This document shows positions 1 through 9,069 of a stretch of DNA of 64,000 nt, piece by piece. Where the stretch lies: contig NZ_JAQZAT010000004.1 of assembly GCF_028736925.1 (NCBI RefSeq), positions 124,001 through 188,000 on the forward strand, given 5' to 3'. The notes under the pieces are model-generated. The model did no database searches and was not told the origin of the DNA. It worked only from the letters and a program-made list of their open reading frames with translations. The position numbers and the translations under genes were made by a program. The stretch comes from Flavivirga sp. 57AJ16. Lineage in GTDB: Bacteria; Bacteroidota; Bacteroidia; Flavobacteriales; Flavobacteriaceae. Position 1 is the stretch's first letter. Each line of letters starts with the position of its first letter.

Positions 1-390
1 AGACCCCATATTTCTTGCTGCACCTTCAAAATTTCTAATACTCTCTCCTAGGCTTGCCATTAATTCGCCGTCTATTTTAGCGTCTTTTAATAACTCGTCT
101 AATTTATTTGCTAAAATGCCTTGTGGGCTTTCTTTCTCTTTATGGTTATGTTGACCTCCAGCTAATTCTGGATATACTAACGACCAATCTAATTCATCAT
201 CAACTGGTTCGAATGCGGATAATGCAAAAATAATTGCTTCTGTTACAAGACCAACAGTTAACATAACATTACCTGTTAAAGGTCCTATTTCGAAGTGAAT
301 AATTTTGAATAGTGCACCAACGATTACAATTGCTGCTCCTAATCCATAAGCCATATTCATGAACTTTTTACTTGCTTTTGACTTTGCCAT
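1..390 (-). CDS. gldL: Gliding motility protein GldL, N-terminal part (cut by window edge)
   Basis: GldL is an inner-membrane component of the type IX secretion and gliding motor; in the family it pairs with GldM to use the proton gradient. The reading frame opens MAKSKASKKFMNMAYGLGAA and shows two hydrophobic segments near residues 13-30 and 38-60, the usual GldL N-terminus, then a soluble stretch rich in charged residues. Only about 130 residues are present; the rest lies before position 1. It follows gldK by 75 bp on the same strand, which matches the conserved gldKLMN order. Identification rests on these features and the neighbour gene. Confidence 0.9.
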   Translation of the reverse strand, partial: MAKSKASKKFMNMAYGLGAAIVIVGALFKIIHFEIGPLTGNVMLTVGLVTEAIIFALSAFEPVDDELDWSLVYPELAGGQHNHKEKESPQGILANKLDELLKDAKIDGELMASLGESIRNFEGAARNMGS

Positions 391-465
391 AATTTTCGGT
401 TTTTGATTTTAAGTAAGGATACTTAAGTAGGTTAATTAATAGAATTTATTGTTTTGATTTGACTT

Positions 466-1839
466 TTATTTATTATTGGAATTTTTTGTTACTTGTGTCC
501 CCATGTAATCTTGTACTGTTCTAAATCCAATATAACTTCTTGCAGAATCTGCATATTCATAATCTCTAGAACTCACTTGTAAAAAGTACGCCACATCTTT
601 CCATGACCCCCCTCTTACGACTTTACGCTTGTTATCACTATCATTTACACTAGGATTAATTGTTGATATATATGCATAGGATGAAGGATCATAAGATGCA
701 TTTACCCACTCTGATACATTACCCGCCATATTATATAAATTATAATCATTAGGTTCATAAGATTTTGCCTCTACGGTATATAATGCTTGATCTGCGGCAT
801 AATCCCCTCTTACTGGCTTAAAGTTTGCCATAAAACAACCTCTATCGCTCTTAGTATAAGGACCTCCCCACGGGTAAGTTGCTGCTTGAAGACCTCCTCT
901 AGCCGCATACTCCCATTCTGCTTCAGATGGTAATCTGAACCTATTTACCATAGCTGCTCCGCTTTTGGATTTTTGGTAAGCATTTTTATTAATGGTTCGC
1001 CATTCACAAAATGCTTTAGCTTGTTGCCAAGTAACACCAACTACTGGATAGTCACTATATGCATCATGCCAAAAATAATCGTTATGCATAGGCTCATTAT
1101 AAGAATAAGCAAAATCCCTAATCCAAACAGTCGTATCTGGGTATACTTGAATCTCTTCCTTTATAATAGCATCTTTACGCTTAATACCTCTATTCCTTGC
1201 TGCTTCTCGAATATCCATATAACTATATTGGAACTTAAATTTCTTCACATCCCAAGTACGTTGACCATTATAAGATTCTTCTATAGGAAGATACATGGTA
1301 TCCATAACTTCGGTATAATACTCATCTGGATATTCTGCTGTATCAAAAATTAAATCAATATCATTATTGATTTTTCTTCCTTCGTATCCTGTCGGCCCTA
1401 AACCTGTATAGTTTTCGAACATATACTTTTCGTAAACAGACATATTAGCTGTATCTGCATCTTTAAACGCATACTCACCAATACCGCCGTCTTCTGGAAC
1501 TTTACCAACCTCATCGGCCAGTACGGCTAGTTTCATTCTAACTATTGAGTCTCTTACCCAATTAACAAATTGACGGTATTCGCTATTTGTTATTTCTGTT
1601 TCGTCCATATAAAAGGCTCTTACAGTAGCTGTTTTTGCAGGTGCATCATGCACCCCAGCAAGATCATCATCTGCCTTACCCATAATAAACGATCCTCCAG
1701 GAATCAGTTGCATTCCATAAGGCTTTTCTGGGTGCCATTTCTTTCCTTTTACACCCACTAGTTCGCCTCTATCTTTAGAGCCGCAACTAACTAGTACTGC
1801 TATCACTGCAATTAATAATATAAACTTCTTCATATCCAT
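466..1839 (-). CDS. gldK: Gliding motility / T9SS lipoprotein GldK
   Basis: GldK is an outer-membrane lipoprotein that forms the periplasmic ring of the type IX secretion system with GldN. The 457-residue product has a short signal peptide ending in a lipobox (VLVSC, Cys about residue 19) and a formylglycine-generating-enzyme-like (SUMF1) fold: GGSFIMG near residue 50, FRLPSEAEWEYAARGG in the middle, and NVSEWV plus VVRGGSW near the C-terminus. GldK uses this fold structurally, without known enzyme activity. ATG codons at residues 1 and 3 are both possible starts. It is the first gene of gldKL, and a set of 21-bp repeats lies just upstream. Confidence 0.95.
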   Translation of the reverse strand: MDMKKFILLIAVIAVLVSCGSKDRGELVGVKGKKWHPEKPYGMQLIPGGSFIMGKADDDLAGVHDAPAKTATVRAFYMDETEITNSEYRQFVNWVRDSIVRMKLAVLADEVGKVPEDGGIGEYAFKDADTANMSVYEKYMFENYTGLGPTGYEGRKINNDIDLIFDTAEYPDEYYTEVMDTMYLPIEESYNGQRTWDVKKFKFQYSYMDIREAARNRGIKRKDAIIKEEIQVYPDTTVWIRDFAYSYNEPMHNDYFWHDAYSDYPVVGVTWQQAKAFCEWRTINKNAYQKSKSGAAMVNRFRLPSEAEWEYAARGGLQAATYPWGGPYTKSDRGCFMANFKPVRGDYAADQALYTVEAKSYEPNDYNLYNMAGNVSEWVNASYDPSSYAYISTINPSVNDSDNKRKVVRGGSWKDVAYFLQVSSRDYEYADSARSYIGFRTVQDYMGTQVTKNSNNK

Positions 1840-1920
1840 AGAAAACTCGAGGTTAATTAGGTTAGCTTCATTTTTGAGAGGGTAAACATATTTATATATT
1901 TTTTAAAAAACAACTTTTTT

Positions 1921-1983
1921 CGTGAAAAAAATACATTTCATCGTGAAAAAATAACATTTTACCGATAAAATAAGCATTTCACT
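1921..1983. repeat. Three imperfect 21-bp direct repeats upstream of gldK
   Basis: Three head-to-tail units of 21 bp begin at 1921, 1942 and 1963. Each opens with CGTGAAAAA or CGATAAAAT and ends in a CATTT core. They fill most of the gap between the arginase-like gene and gldK, about 80 bp upstream of the gldK start, so they could be regulator-binding repeats. The function is inferred only from position and spacing. Confidence 0.5.
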
Positions 1984-1994
1984 CTTTATTATTG

Positions 1995-3161
1995 CTAAAC
2001 ACAATTCTTTTGAAATGCCTTATACCACCTGTCCGGCAACTTATTATTACAAGCATCTAAGTAATCCTGATGCATGCAAGGTAATAACGTATGTCTTTTC
2101 AATTTATTATTTACTTCAGTTAAAAAAGGAATTTCAATCCACCATCTACCTGTTTTATTGCTCTTATAAAACACTAATTCCTGAGAGTCCACCAAAGTAA
2201 TAAACTTTTGATAGTTTCTATCATCTGAAAAATCATCATCTTTTACTCTATAGTTGACCCCTTCAATAAAATACCAAATTATCTGAGCAACCAACATACA
2301 TGTAATTTCATCTTCCTTAGATGGTTTATACTCATATATTCCAAAAGAAGTGACCTTATTACTAATGCCTGCATAACGTGAAATAGCACAAATCTCTTTT
2401 CCATCCAACCCATTAGGCGAATATTTCTGGTTTAAACTAACCTCCGAGCCTTTTACCGAAGTTAAATCAACGCTAACAATATTAGCATCTCTTAATACTG
2501 GTTCTACAAGAGCAATATCATTAGACACTTGTCCGAGCCTATAAGATTCAAAATAAAGACTATCCATTAAATCGATCTCTTCTTGTGAATTGAAATAAGT
2601 CTGATAGCCTATGGTTGCATAATTAAAGAGGTTATAAGGTTGATCTAGAATAACCTTACCAACAAAACTGTTATTTTTTATAGGCTTGGTAGAATCACCT
2701 AAATCAAACTTACTATCTATATTTACAATATTGACCATAGGTGTCAAATTATCGTAAGCCCTATAATTTGCATAAGTAAGATCTTGAGTACCTCCTAATA
2801 TAATAGGTATAATATTCTTTTTTACTAAAATACTTATAGTCGTTTTTAATGCAAAATAAGTATCTTGAACACTCTCCCCTTTATTAATGTCGCCTAAATC
2901 TGCAATCGTAACATTCCAACTTCCAGGAAAAAGTCCATATAGAGATTTTCGAATGTCATCTAATTGAAATTCTTCCCCTATATAGTTAATGTCATTTCTG
3001 TTTTCTAAAACGCCTAAAATAGCAATATCGACATCATCCAAATCCGGAATGCCATTTTGCAAGGAGTGAATTTTAAATTTCCTTCCTAAGACTTGCGTTG
3101 AAAGCAACTCATTATGAGCCAAGACTAAATCTGAAACAGGAGATAAAAAATTAAAATTCAT
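1995..3161 (-). CDS. Arginase/formimidoylglutamase-fold protein with degraded metal site
   Basis: The 388-residue protein has the layout of the ureohydrolase (arginase, agmatinase, formimidoylglutamase) family, which hydrolyses guanidino or formimino groups with a di-manganese centre. The family's GGxH motif reads GGTQD at about 123-127, the DAHxD motif reads DSKFD at about 149-153, and the SxDxDxxDP motif reads SVDLTSV. At least three of the six expected metal ligands (two His, one Asp) are therefore replaced, and an unchanged enzyme is unlikely. A C-terminal extension of about 80 residues follows the core. It sits between gldK and topA, and all are on the minus strand. A structural, regulatory or altered enzymatic role is possible; I would not call it an arginase. 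Confidence 0.7.
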   Translation of the reverse strand: MNFNFLSPVSDLVLAHNELLSTQVLGRKFKIHSLQNGIPDLDDVDIAILGVLENRNDINYIGEEFQLDDIRKSLYGLFPGSWNVTIADLGDINKGESVQDTYFALKTTISILVKKNIIPIILGGTQDLTYANYRAYDNLTPMVNIVNIDSKFDLGDSTKPIKNNSFVGKVILDQPYNLFNYATIGYQTYFNSQEEIDLMDSLYFESYRLGQVSNDIALVEPVLRDANIVSVDLTSVKGSEVSLNQKYSPNGLDGKEICAISRYAGISNKVTSFGIYEYKPSKEDEITCMLVAQIIWYFIEGVNYRVKDDDFSDDRNYQKFITLVDSQELVFYKSNKTGRWWIEIPFLTEVNNKLKRHTLLPCMHQDYLDACNNKLPDRWYKAFQKNCV

Positions 3162-3273
3162 TTTATAGTTCTTCTCATTTTTATTATGAAGTGATTTAAA
3201 CTTTTTTCAATTAAACAGCATGGTTTTTATTAACTCCTTAAACACAAAACGTCAAAATGGTCTGCACCATTCT

Positions 3274-5766
3274 TTACTTCTTCTTTTTTGCTGGCGCTTT
3301 TTTCTTAGCTGCTTTTTTCTTCGGAGCATTGGTTTCTATAATAGCTTTAGCTTCATCTAAAGTCATTTCTGAAACATCAACTGTTTTAGCAAGTTCTACT
3401 TTTATTTTTCCTTTTATAACATGGTGTCTGCCCCATCGAGCCTTTTCAACCCGAATACCTTCTTCTTCCCAATTATGAACTACCTTATCTATTTCCTTTT
3501 GGATTTTAGTTTCGATCAATTCAACAATATCGTCATCAGATAAATGATCCCAATCGTATTTTTTATTTACGTTAATAAACATATTGTTCCATTTAATAAA
3601 TGGTCCAAAGCGCCCTTTTCCTTTTTGTACGGGCAACTCTTTGTACATATATATTGGAGCATCTGCTTTTTGCTTTTCTTTAATTAAAACAATAGCATCA
3701 TCAAGTTCTACACTCAAAGGGTCGGTACCTTTTGGCAACGAAACAAACGAATCACCAAATTTAACATAGGGGCCAAAACGGCCATTATTTACCACGATAT
3801 CTTCACCTTCATAAGTTCCCAAACTTTTTGGAAGCTGGAATAAATCCATGGCCTCTTCATAAGTAATGGTGGTTAATTGCTGATCTGGGCTCAAACTAGC
3901 AAATTGTGGCTTTTCTTCATCATCAACTGTACCAATTTGCACCATAGGCCCAAACCTACCTAAACGCACACTGACTTGTTTTCCCGATTTTGGGTCGGTT
4001 CCTAAAATACGTTCACCAGATTCCCTATCTGCATTTTCTTTAACGTCTTCTACTTTTGGATGGAAATTTTTATAAAACGATTTCATCATTTTAGTCCAAT
4101 CTTCATTCCCTTCAGCTATCTCATCAAAATCTGCCTCAACCTTAGCTGTAAAATTGTAATCTAGAATAGTTTCAAAATGATTTACCAAAAAATCGGTAAC
4201 AATCATACCAATATCTGTTGGTACTAATTTTCCTTTATCCGAACCTACCTTTTCTGTTAATGTTTTATCATTTACACGGCCATTTTGAAGTCTTAATTGT
4301 GTATAGTTTCTTTCAATTCCTTCTACAGTACCCTTTTCTACATAATTTCTATTCTGTATTGTTGAAATGGTTGGAGCATATGTTGACGGACGTCCAATAC
4401 CCAATTCTTCCAACTTCTTAACAAGTGACGCTTCTGTATATCTGGCTGGAGGCCGTGTATAGCGCTCTGTTGCTGTAATATAATTATTAAGAAGTGACTC
4501 GTTAGTTTTCATTGCTGGCAACATCCCTTCTTGCTCAACATCTTCATCGTCTGTTCCTTCTAAATATACTTTTAAAAAACCATCAAAAGTAATCACTTCC
4601 CCATTTGCCGTGAAGGTTTCATTATGTGTAGATGCACTAATTTTTACATTGGTACGCTCTAATTCTGCTTCGCTCATTTGCGATGCAATGGCACGTTTCC
4701 AGATTAAATCATACAAACGAGCCTGATCTCTATCAATATTAACCGAATGTGTCGAAAAACTTGTAGGACGAATAGCCTCATGCGCCTCTTGAGCACCTTT
4801 TGTCTTTCCTTTATAATTTCTTGGTTTACTATATTTTGAACCAAAAGCACTTTCAATTTCTGCCTGTGCTCCTTGTCGTGCTTCGTCCGATAAGTTAACA
4901 CTATCTGTTCTCATATAAGTAATTAAACCTGCTTCATAGAGACGTTGTGCCATCGTCATGGTTTTACTTACAGAAAAGTATAATTTACGTGATGCTTCTT
5001 GCTGTAACGTTGAAGTTGTAAATGGTGCAGCCGGCGATTTCTTTGCTGGTTTTTTTTCTAAATCTGAAACCTTAAAATTTGCAGCACTGTTCTTTTCTAA
5101 AAAACGTTGGGCCTCTTCTTTAGTCGAGAAGTTCTTTGGAAGTTTTGCTTTAAAAGTTTGCCCTTCTTCATTAGAAAATTCAGCATCAACCCTATAAGAG
5201 GCCACTGGAGCAAACCCTTGGATCTCCCTTTCTTTTTCGACAATCAATCTTACCGAAACAGATTGGACCCTTCCTGCGGACAAGCCTCCTTTTACTTTTC
5301 GCCAAAGCACAGGAGAAAGCTCGTAACCAACAATTCTATCTAATACACGACGGGCTTGTTGCGCATCAACCAAATCGTAATCAATACCTCTCGGGTTTTC
5401 AATCGCCTTTTGAATAGCTGCCTTTGTAATTTCATGAAAAACAATACGTTTGGTTTTTTCTTTATCCAACTTTAAAGTTTCTGCCAAGTGCCATGCAATA
5501 GCCTCTCCTTCTCGGTCTTCATCACTTGCCAACCAAACCCAATCTGCCTTTTTAGCTAAGTCTCTTAATTTTTTTACGACTGCTTTTTTGTCCTTGGAAA
5601 CCTCATATGTTGGTTTAAAATCACCCGCTACATCAACGCCCAATTCTTTGGAAGGTAAATCGGATATATGTCCGAAACTAGACTCTACCTTAAAGTCTTT
5701 TCCTAAAAATTTTTCAATGGTTTTGGCTTTCGCTGGTGACTCAACAATCACTAAATTCTTCGTCAT
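3274..5766 (-). CDS. topA: DNA topoisomerase I (type IA)
   Basis: This enzyme relaxes negative supercoils by transient cleavage of one DNA strand. The N-terminus (LVIVESPAKAKTIEKFLG) starts the Toprim domain, with the acidic SDEDREGE motif at about 81-88. The catalytic Tyr is in GLITYMRTDS at about residue 284. The C-terminal third carries repeated FGPxVxxG-type motifs (RFGPMVQIG, RFGPYVKFG, RFGPFIKWN), typical of Bacteroidota TopA. It ends in a basic tail of Lys-Ala repeats that probably binds DNA or RNA nonspecifically. At 830 residues the length is normal, with no frameshift. The gene is the immediate upstream neighbour of the arginase-like gene, with a 112-bp gap. Confidence 0.97.
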   Translation of the reverse strand: MTKNLVIVESPAKAKTIEKFLGKDFKVESSFGHISDLPSKELGVDVAGDFKPTYEVSKDKKAVVKKLRDLAKKADWVWLASDEDREGEAIAWHLAETLKLDKEKTKRIVFHEITKAAIQKAIENPRGIDYDLVDAQQARRVLDRIVGYELSPVLWRKVKGGLSAGRVQSVSVRLIVEKEREIQGFAPVASYRVDAEFSNEEGQTFKAKLPKNFSTKEEAQRFLEKNSAANFKVSDLEKKPAKKSPAAPFTTSTLQQEASRKLYFSVSKTMTMAQRLYEAGLITYMRTDSVNLSDEARQGAQAEIESAFGSKYSKPRNYKGKTKGAQEAHEAIRPTSFSTHSVNIDRDQARLYDLIWKRAIASQMSEAELERTNVKISASTHNETFTANGEVITFDGFLKVYLEGTDDEDVEQEGMLPAMKTNESLLNNYITATERYTRPPARYTEASLVKKLEELGIGRPSTYAPTISTIQNRNYVEKGTVEGIERNYTQLRLQNGRVNDKTLTEKVGSDKGKLVPTDIGMIVTDFLVNHFETILDYNFTAKVEADFDEIAEGNEDWTKMMKSFYKNFHPKVEDVKENADRESGERILGTDPKSGKQVSVRLGRFGPMVQIGTVDDEEKPQFASLSPDQQLTTITYEEAMDLFQLPKSLGTYEGEDIVVNNGRFGPYVKFGDSFVSLPKGTDPLSVELDDAIVLIKEKQKADAPIYMYKELPVQKGKGRFGPFIKWNNMFINVNKKYDWDHLSDDDIVELIETKIQKEIDKVVHNWEEEGIRVEKARWGRHHVIKGKIKVELAKTVDVSEMTLDEAKAIIETNAPKKKAAKKKAPAKKKK

Positions 5767-5785
5767 ACTTCAATTTTTGAAGCTA

Positions 5786-5793
5786 CAAATGTA
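5786..5793 (-). promoter_or_regulatory. Possible -7 element for topA
   Basis: On the minus strand the sequence TACATTTG matches the Bacteroidota -7 consensus TAnnTTTG and lies about 20 bp before the topA start codon. No convincing -33 TTTG was seen at the usual 19-21 bp spacing, so this is tentative. Confidence 0.35.
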
Positions 5794-5850
5794 TATCAAA
5801 AAAAGTTTATCTGCCGCATTTTATGGATTATCTGTTAATTATTTAAATAA

Positions 5851-5887
5851 AAAAACCTGCTTTTTAACATTTTAAAAGCAGGTTTTT
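5851..5887 (-). terminator. Rho-independent terminator of the membrane-protein pair
   Basis: An inverted repeat (arms AAAAACCTGCTTTT and AAAAGCAGGTTTTT, six-base loop) stands just downstream of the minus-strand gene ending at 5905. It is A/T-flanked on both sides, so it could also act on transcripts coming from the other strand. Confidence 0.8.
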
Positions 5888-5904
5888 AATATTGAAAATA
5901 AAAT

Positions 5905-6687
5905 TTATTCGGGTAGAGCTCCTATCTCTTCAATAGCATCAATCACATTAAAACCAATAACATTTTTATATATCAAATATAGTGGATGATACACAAAAGC
6001 AGCCGTAAAAAGCAAGCCTATCCCGCACAGCAAAAAGCCAACCATTTGTGATAAAATGGAAGTCACAATCATTAGACCAAAAGTGATCAGCCATTTTTTG
6101 TTCCCTAATTTAAAACTTGCCTTTACAATTTCGCCTACACTAAGCTCGGGATTAAAGGCATATATTAATGAAAAGTAAGATAATGGTATCATCACATAAA
6201 ATACAGGTAAATAACATAATAACATGGCTAAAATGGCTATTCCAAAGGAAGCCAGCATTAATACAAATATTTTACTTAAATGTTTTCCCCTTACAAAATA
6301 AAAGAAATCGGATGTTGTTACCGGCTCATTATAATCCAACTTTTGCACGATTCTGAAAAAAGCAGCATTCAAAGCCATCGAAATGGCCCCTAAAACAAAT
6401 ATCCCAACAATTATAAACAAAACGTACAATATAGACATTCCTGCAAAAAAACCACTGAACGCCTCAGGGTCTGAATATCCACTCTCTTGCTTTGCAATTA
6501 TTATACCTATTAAAGGAAGGTATAAAACAATAATTAAAGGCATCATAATTATAACCGTAAACAGCTGTAATAAAAACCCCTGAAGCCATGTCTTTTTAAA
6601 TAATTCGATGGACTCGTTAAAAATAGTTCCAAAATCTAATGCTTCTGCACTCCCTATCTTTTCCAATAAAGTACTAATTGTATTCAT
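5905..6687 (-). CDS. Integral membrane protein, paralogue of the upstream gene
   Basis: This is a 260-residue protein with about five or six hydrophobic segments after a short soluble N-terminus. The N-terminal LDFGTIFNESIELFKKTWLQGF and the central PLSYFSLIYAFNPELSVGEIVKASFKLGNKKWLITFG region are nearly repeated in the adjacent gene, so the two arose by tandem duplication. The layout resembles the broad DUF975/glycerophosphodiester-phosphodiesterase membrane-domain group; Flavobacteria annotate such genes variously, and no catalytic motif is visible. The motif GNKKW follows a long amphipathic stretch. The gap to its partner is 26 bp, so the two are probably co-transcribed and end at the terminator just downstream. 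Function unknown. Confidence 0.75.
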   Translation of the reverse strand: MNTISTLLEKIGSAEALDFGTIFNESIELFKKTWLQGFLLQLFTVIIMMPLIIVLYLPLIGIIIAKQESGYSDPEAFSGFFAGMSILYVLFIIVGIFVLGAISMALNAAFFRIVQKLDYNEPVTTSDFFYFVRGKHLSKIFVLMLASFGIAILAMLLCYLPVFYVMIPLSYFSLIYAFNPELSVGEIVKASFKLGNKKWLITFGLMIVTSILSQMVGFLLCGIGLLFTAAFVYHPLYLIYKNVIGFNVIDAIEEIGALPE

Positions 6688-6713
6688 GTATAAAGCTTAA
6701 TATAAATTCTTAA

Positions 6714-7484
6714 TTAATAGTCCGAATCATCCCTGAGCCCTATTTTACCTATCTCGTCATCCGCTTTAAAACCTATTACTTCCTTATAAATTAAAAAAAC
6801 GGGCAAATAAATAATAGATATGGTAAACAGCACTCCTATTCCGCAACCCAATATCCCCAACATTCCCAGAATGCCAGTCACAAATAAGGCCCCAAAAGTT
6901 ATAAGCCATTTTTTATTTCCCAAGGCAAAGCTTGCTTTTACAATTTCTGTTTCGCTTAAATCGGGATTGAAAGCAAAAATAATTGCAAAATACGATAAAG
7001 GCACCATAGCATATATATAAGGAATAAAAAACAATAATTGTGCAATCGTTGCAATTAAGGTATAAACAATACCTAACATAAACACCTTTGTAAAGTATTG
7101 TTTATTAAAAAAATAAAAATAATCATCAGCCCCTGTTTCTCCCGAATCCATTTGCTTACAAATCCTATAAAACGCACCTACAAGAGCAAGTGTTAAAGTA
7201 CTAACCAAAATGGTTTGGGGTATACTGTAAAATACGTTTTGATAATAAAAATCCGAAAATGACCCTAAGTCAAACCCATTATTAAAATCAAAAGCATCTG
7301 GGGCAAGTCCAATAAGCCCAAAGACAGAATTTATAATTATGGCAGCAATCATTACAAGAAAAACAACTATAAAGCCCTTGAGCCATACTTTTTTATACAA
7401 GTCTATAGAATTACTAATAATTTCGCCAAAATCCAAAGACTTTGCACGATCTATCTTTTGCAACAGGGAGGCTAACATATTCAC
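6714..7484 (-). CDS. Integral membrane protein, paralogue of the downstream gene
   Basis: The 256-residue multi-pass membrane protein is clearly homologous to its neighbour: both share an N-terminal (L)LQKI/LEKIG-xA-xSLDFG pattern, a VPLSYFAIIFAFNPDLSETEIVKAS-type segment and GNKKWLITFG. Divergence is highest in the first two membrane segments, which here include a Gly/Asp-rich loop (about 60-85). The C-terminus ends in a short charged tail (DDEIGKIGLRDDSDY). As in the paralogue, no enzymatic motif is visible. The pair may form a hetero-oligomer, but this is only inference from the tandem arrangement. Confidence 0.75.
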   Translation of the reverse strand: MNMLASLLQKIDRAKSLDFGEIISNSIDLYKKVWLKGFIVVFLVMIAAIIINSVFGLIGLAPDAFDFNNGFDLGSFSDFYYQNVFYSIPQTILVSTLTLALVGAFYRICKQMDSGETGADDYFYFFNKQYFTKVFMLGIVYTLIATIAQLLFFIPYIYAMVPLSYFAIIFAFNPDLSETEIVKASFALGNKKWLITFGALFVTGILGMLGILGCGIGVLFTISIIYLPVFLIYKEVIGFKADDEIGKIGLRDDSDY

Positions 7485-7547
7485 AGTTGGTTTGGTTAAA
7501 TTGGTTATTAATGATCAAAAAAACTATTGCAATATAATACAAACAAA

Positions 7548-7790
7548 CAAAACCTGCTTTTCTACCTACCGCGTGTACACATCTTTAAAAAAGACACAAA
7601 TGGCACAAATTCATACGATTCCAGTGCTTTACGGTATAGATTGGACTCTGCATGAATATGAACCCCTAGTCTATATAGGCTTGAAACCTGTCAATAGTCT
7701 GAATAATTTGTGAAAATTTGTGCCATTCGTGTCCAATCTTTTTTTGTGCTTTTTTTGTGTACACACGGTAGGCTTTTCTACAGGTTTTTA
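7548..7790. repeat. Large imperfect inverted repeat (~240 bp)
   Basis: The gap between two minus-strand genes is filled by a long interrupted palindrome. The left arm (about 7548-7613) and right arm (about 7706-7790) share AAAACCTG, CTACCGnGTGTACACA, GACACnAATGGCACAAATT and A/T-rich spacers, in inverted order. The 90-bp centre shows no gene. The organisation is that of a MITE or a large REP-like element able to form a cruciform or a long RNA hairpin. No flanking target duplication could be fixed by eye. Confidence 0.75.
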
Positions 7791-7818
7791 TTTTGAACTC
7801 ATTTAAATACCCATAATA

Positions 7819-9057
7819 TCATCTTAATGAATACGAACTTATTAAATCCACGCCACCTTCTACATATTTATATTGATACAGGTTATTGCCTCCAACCATA
7901 AGCAAACTATTTTCTAATGGAATGACGTCTTTAGACCGAATATCATGATATGCTTTTGTAAATTTCACATCCAAGGGGTCTTTTTTATCAAATAATTTCA
8001 ACCCAGAAGTACCATCGCAAACAAATAACATGTTTTCTTTAACACCCAACCCATAAGGGTTTTCTAATACATAACGCCCTGCTAATGTCGGTGTTGTTTT
8101 ATTACTAATATCAATCACTTCCAAAACACTTTCCAGTTGCCCACAAGCGTTCCCTCCACGTAAAGTTAAATACGCATAATCTCCATCCACCACTACGGGA
8201 TCGCAGCCTTCCCAATGTGTGAACTCTGAAACATACTCTGGTAGTGACGGGTTTGCTATACTATAAATATACATCCCATTCGTACTTCCCAAATACAAAT
8301 AGCCGCCAGCTTGAAACATCGTTTCTATATTCCAGCCTGCACTTTGGGTATTGGCAAGCACAGGAGACGACAAATTTTGAATATTAAAAATGGCCATTTG
8401 ATAATTTCCCACTGTATATAAATAATTATCTACTATTTGAAAACGCGCCAAAGAACCTCCTTGACCTGTAACCGATTCTGCCGAAGCTAAGGCCAAATCG
8501 CCATTTTGAAACGTAACATCCACAAATCGGTTATCTATTTTCTTGCGTCTTTCTGTAGTGACTGTCCAGCCCACAATAATATTGTTTTCCAAATCTACTT
8601 TCCCATAATCGACAGCTTGAGCTTCCATAGGCATGTTGTAATCGTAAATACTAAACACATCGTTTAGTCTTTCAACTAAAGTAATTGAATGAATGTCAGA
8701 AATATCGAAAACCACTAAATCCGTGGCGCTATCGGCATATAAAAAATCATCTTTTACCGATATATCTTCATTGCCCGGAATCTTAATAAATTTAATAGCT
8801 TTTGGTAATTCAGGGTTCGAATTATCAATAACATGCACGCCTTTTTTAACATCACTAATAAAAATATAGTTTTTATAAGCATATATTTTACCGGCTTCTT
8901 TAATGTTTTCAGGAGCCGTAATAGCAACCGAACTTCTAAAATCCGCTTTGGTCATCAGCTCAGGAACCGCTACCTGAACGAGCTCAAAATTAAGATCTTT
9001 TTTATCGCAAGACCATATGGTTATAAGAAGTAGAGATAAGAAAAAATTAAATTTCAT
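7819..9057 (-). CDS. LVIVD-repeat beta-propeller lipoprotein
   Basis: The 412-residue protein starts with a signal peptide and lipobox (TIWSC, Cys about residue 17), so it should be lipid-anchored in the cell envelope. The body consists of repeated blades with the pattern xVxDIS(N/D)...P: GVHVIDNSNPELP, LVVFDISDIHS, MAIFNIQNLSSP, MYIYSIANPSLP, LEVIDISNKTTP and LKLFDKKDPL. These match the LVIVD repeat, which forms a beta-propeller of unknown ligand. The two following minus-strand genes encode small lipoproteins a few bases away (12 and 9 bp gaps), which suggests one transcript. The precise role is not known. Confidence 0.8.
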   Translation of the reverse strand: MKFNFFLSLLLITIWSCDKKDLNFELVQVAVPELMTKADFRSSVAITAPENIKEAGKIYAYKNYIFISDVKKGVHVIDNSNPELPKAIKFIKIPGNEDISVKDDFLYADSATDLVVFDISDIHSITLVERLNDVFSIYDYNMPMEAQAVDYGKVDLENNIIVGWTVTTERRKKIDNRFVDVTFQNGDLALASAESVTGQGGSLARFQIVDNYLYTVGNYQMAIFNIQNLSSPVLANTQSAGWNIETMFQAGGYLYLGSTNGMYIYSIANPSLPEYVSEFTHWEGCDPVVVDGDYAYLTLRGGNACGQLESVLEVIDISNKTTPTLAGRYVLENPYGLGVKENMLFVCDGTSGLKLFDKKDPLDVKFTKAYHDIRSKDVIPLENSLLMVGGNNLYQYKYVEGGVDLISSYSLR

Positions 9058-9069
9058 AGCAACTTTAAT

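Noticed and set aside
3257-3478. Plus-strand reading frame opposite the topA 3' end
   Set aside because: It is the antisense shadow of the Lys/Ala-rich topA tail; the Phe/Leu-rich product has no family pattern.
7339-7713. Plus-strand frame running into the large inverted repeat
   Set aside because: It covers the antisense of the membrane-protein gene and part of the repeat; the product has no coding character.
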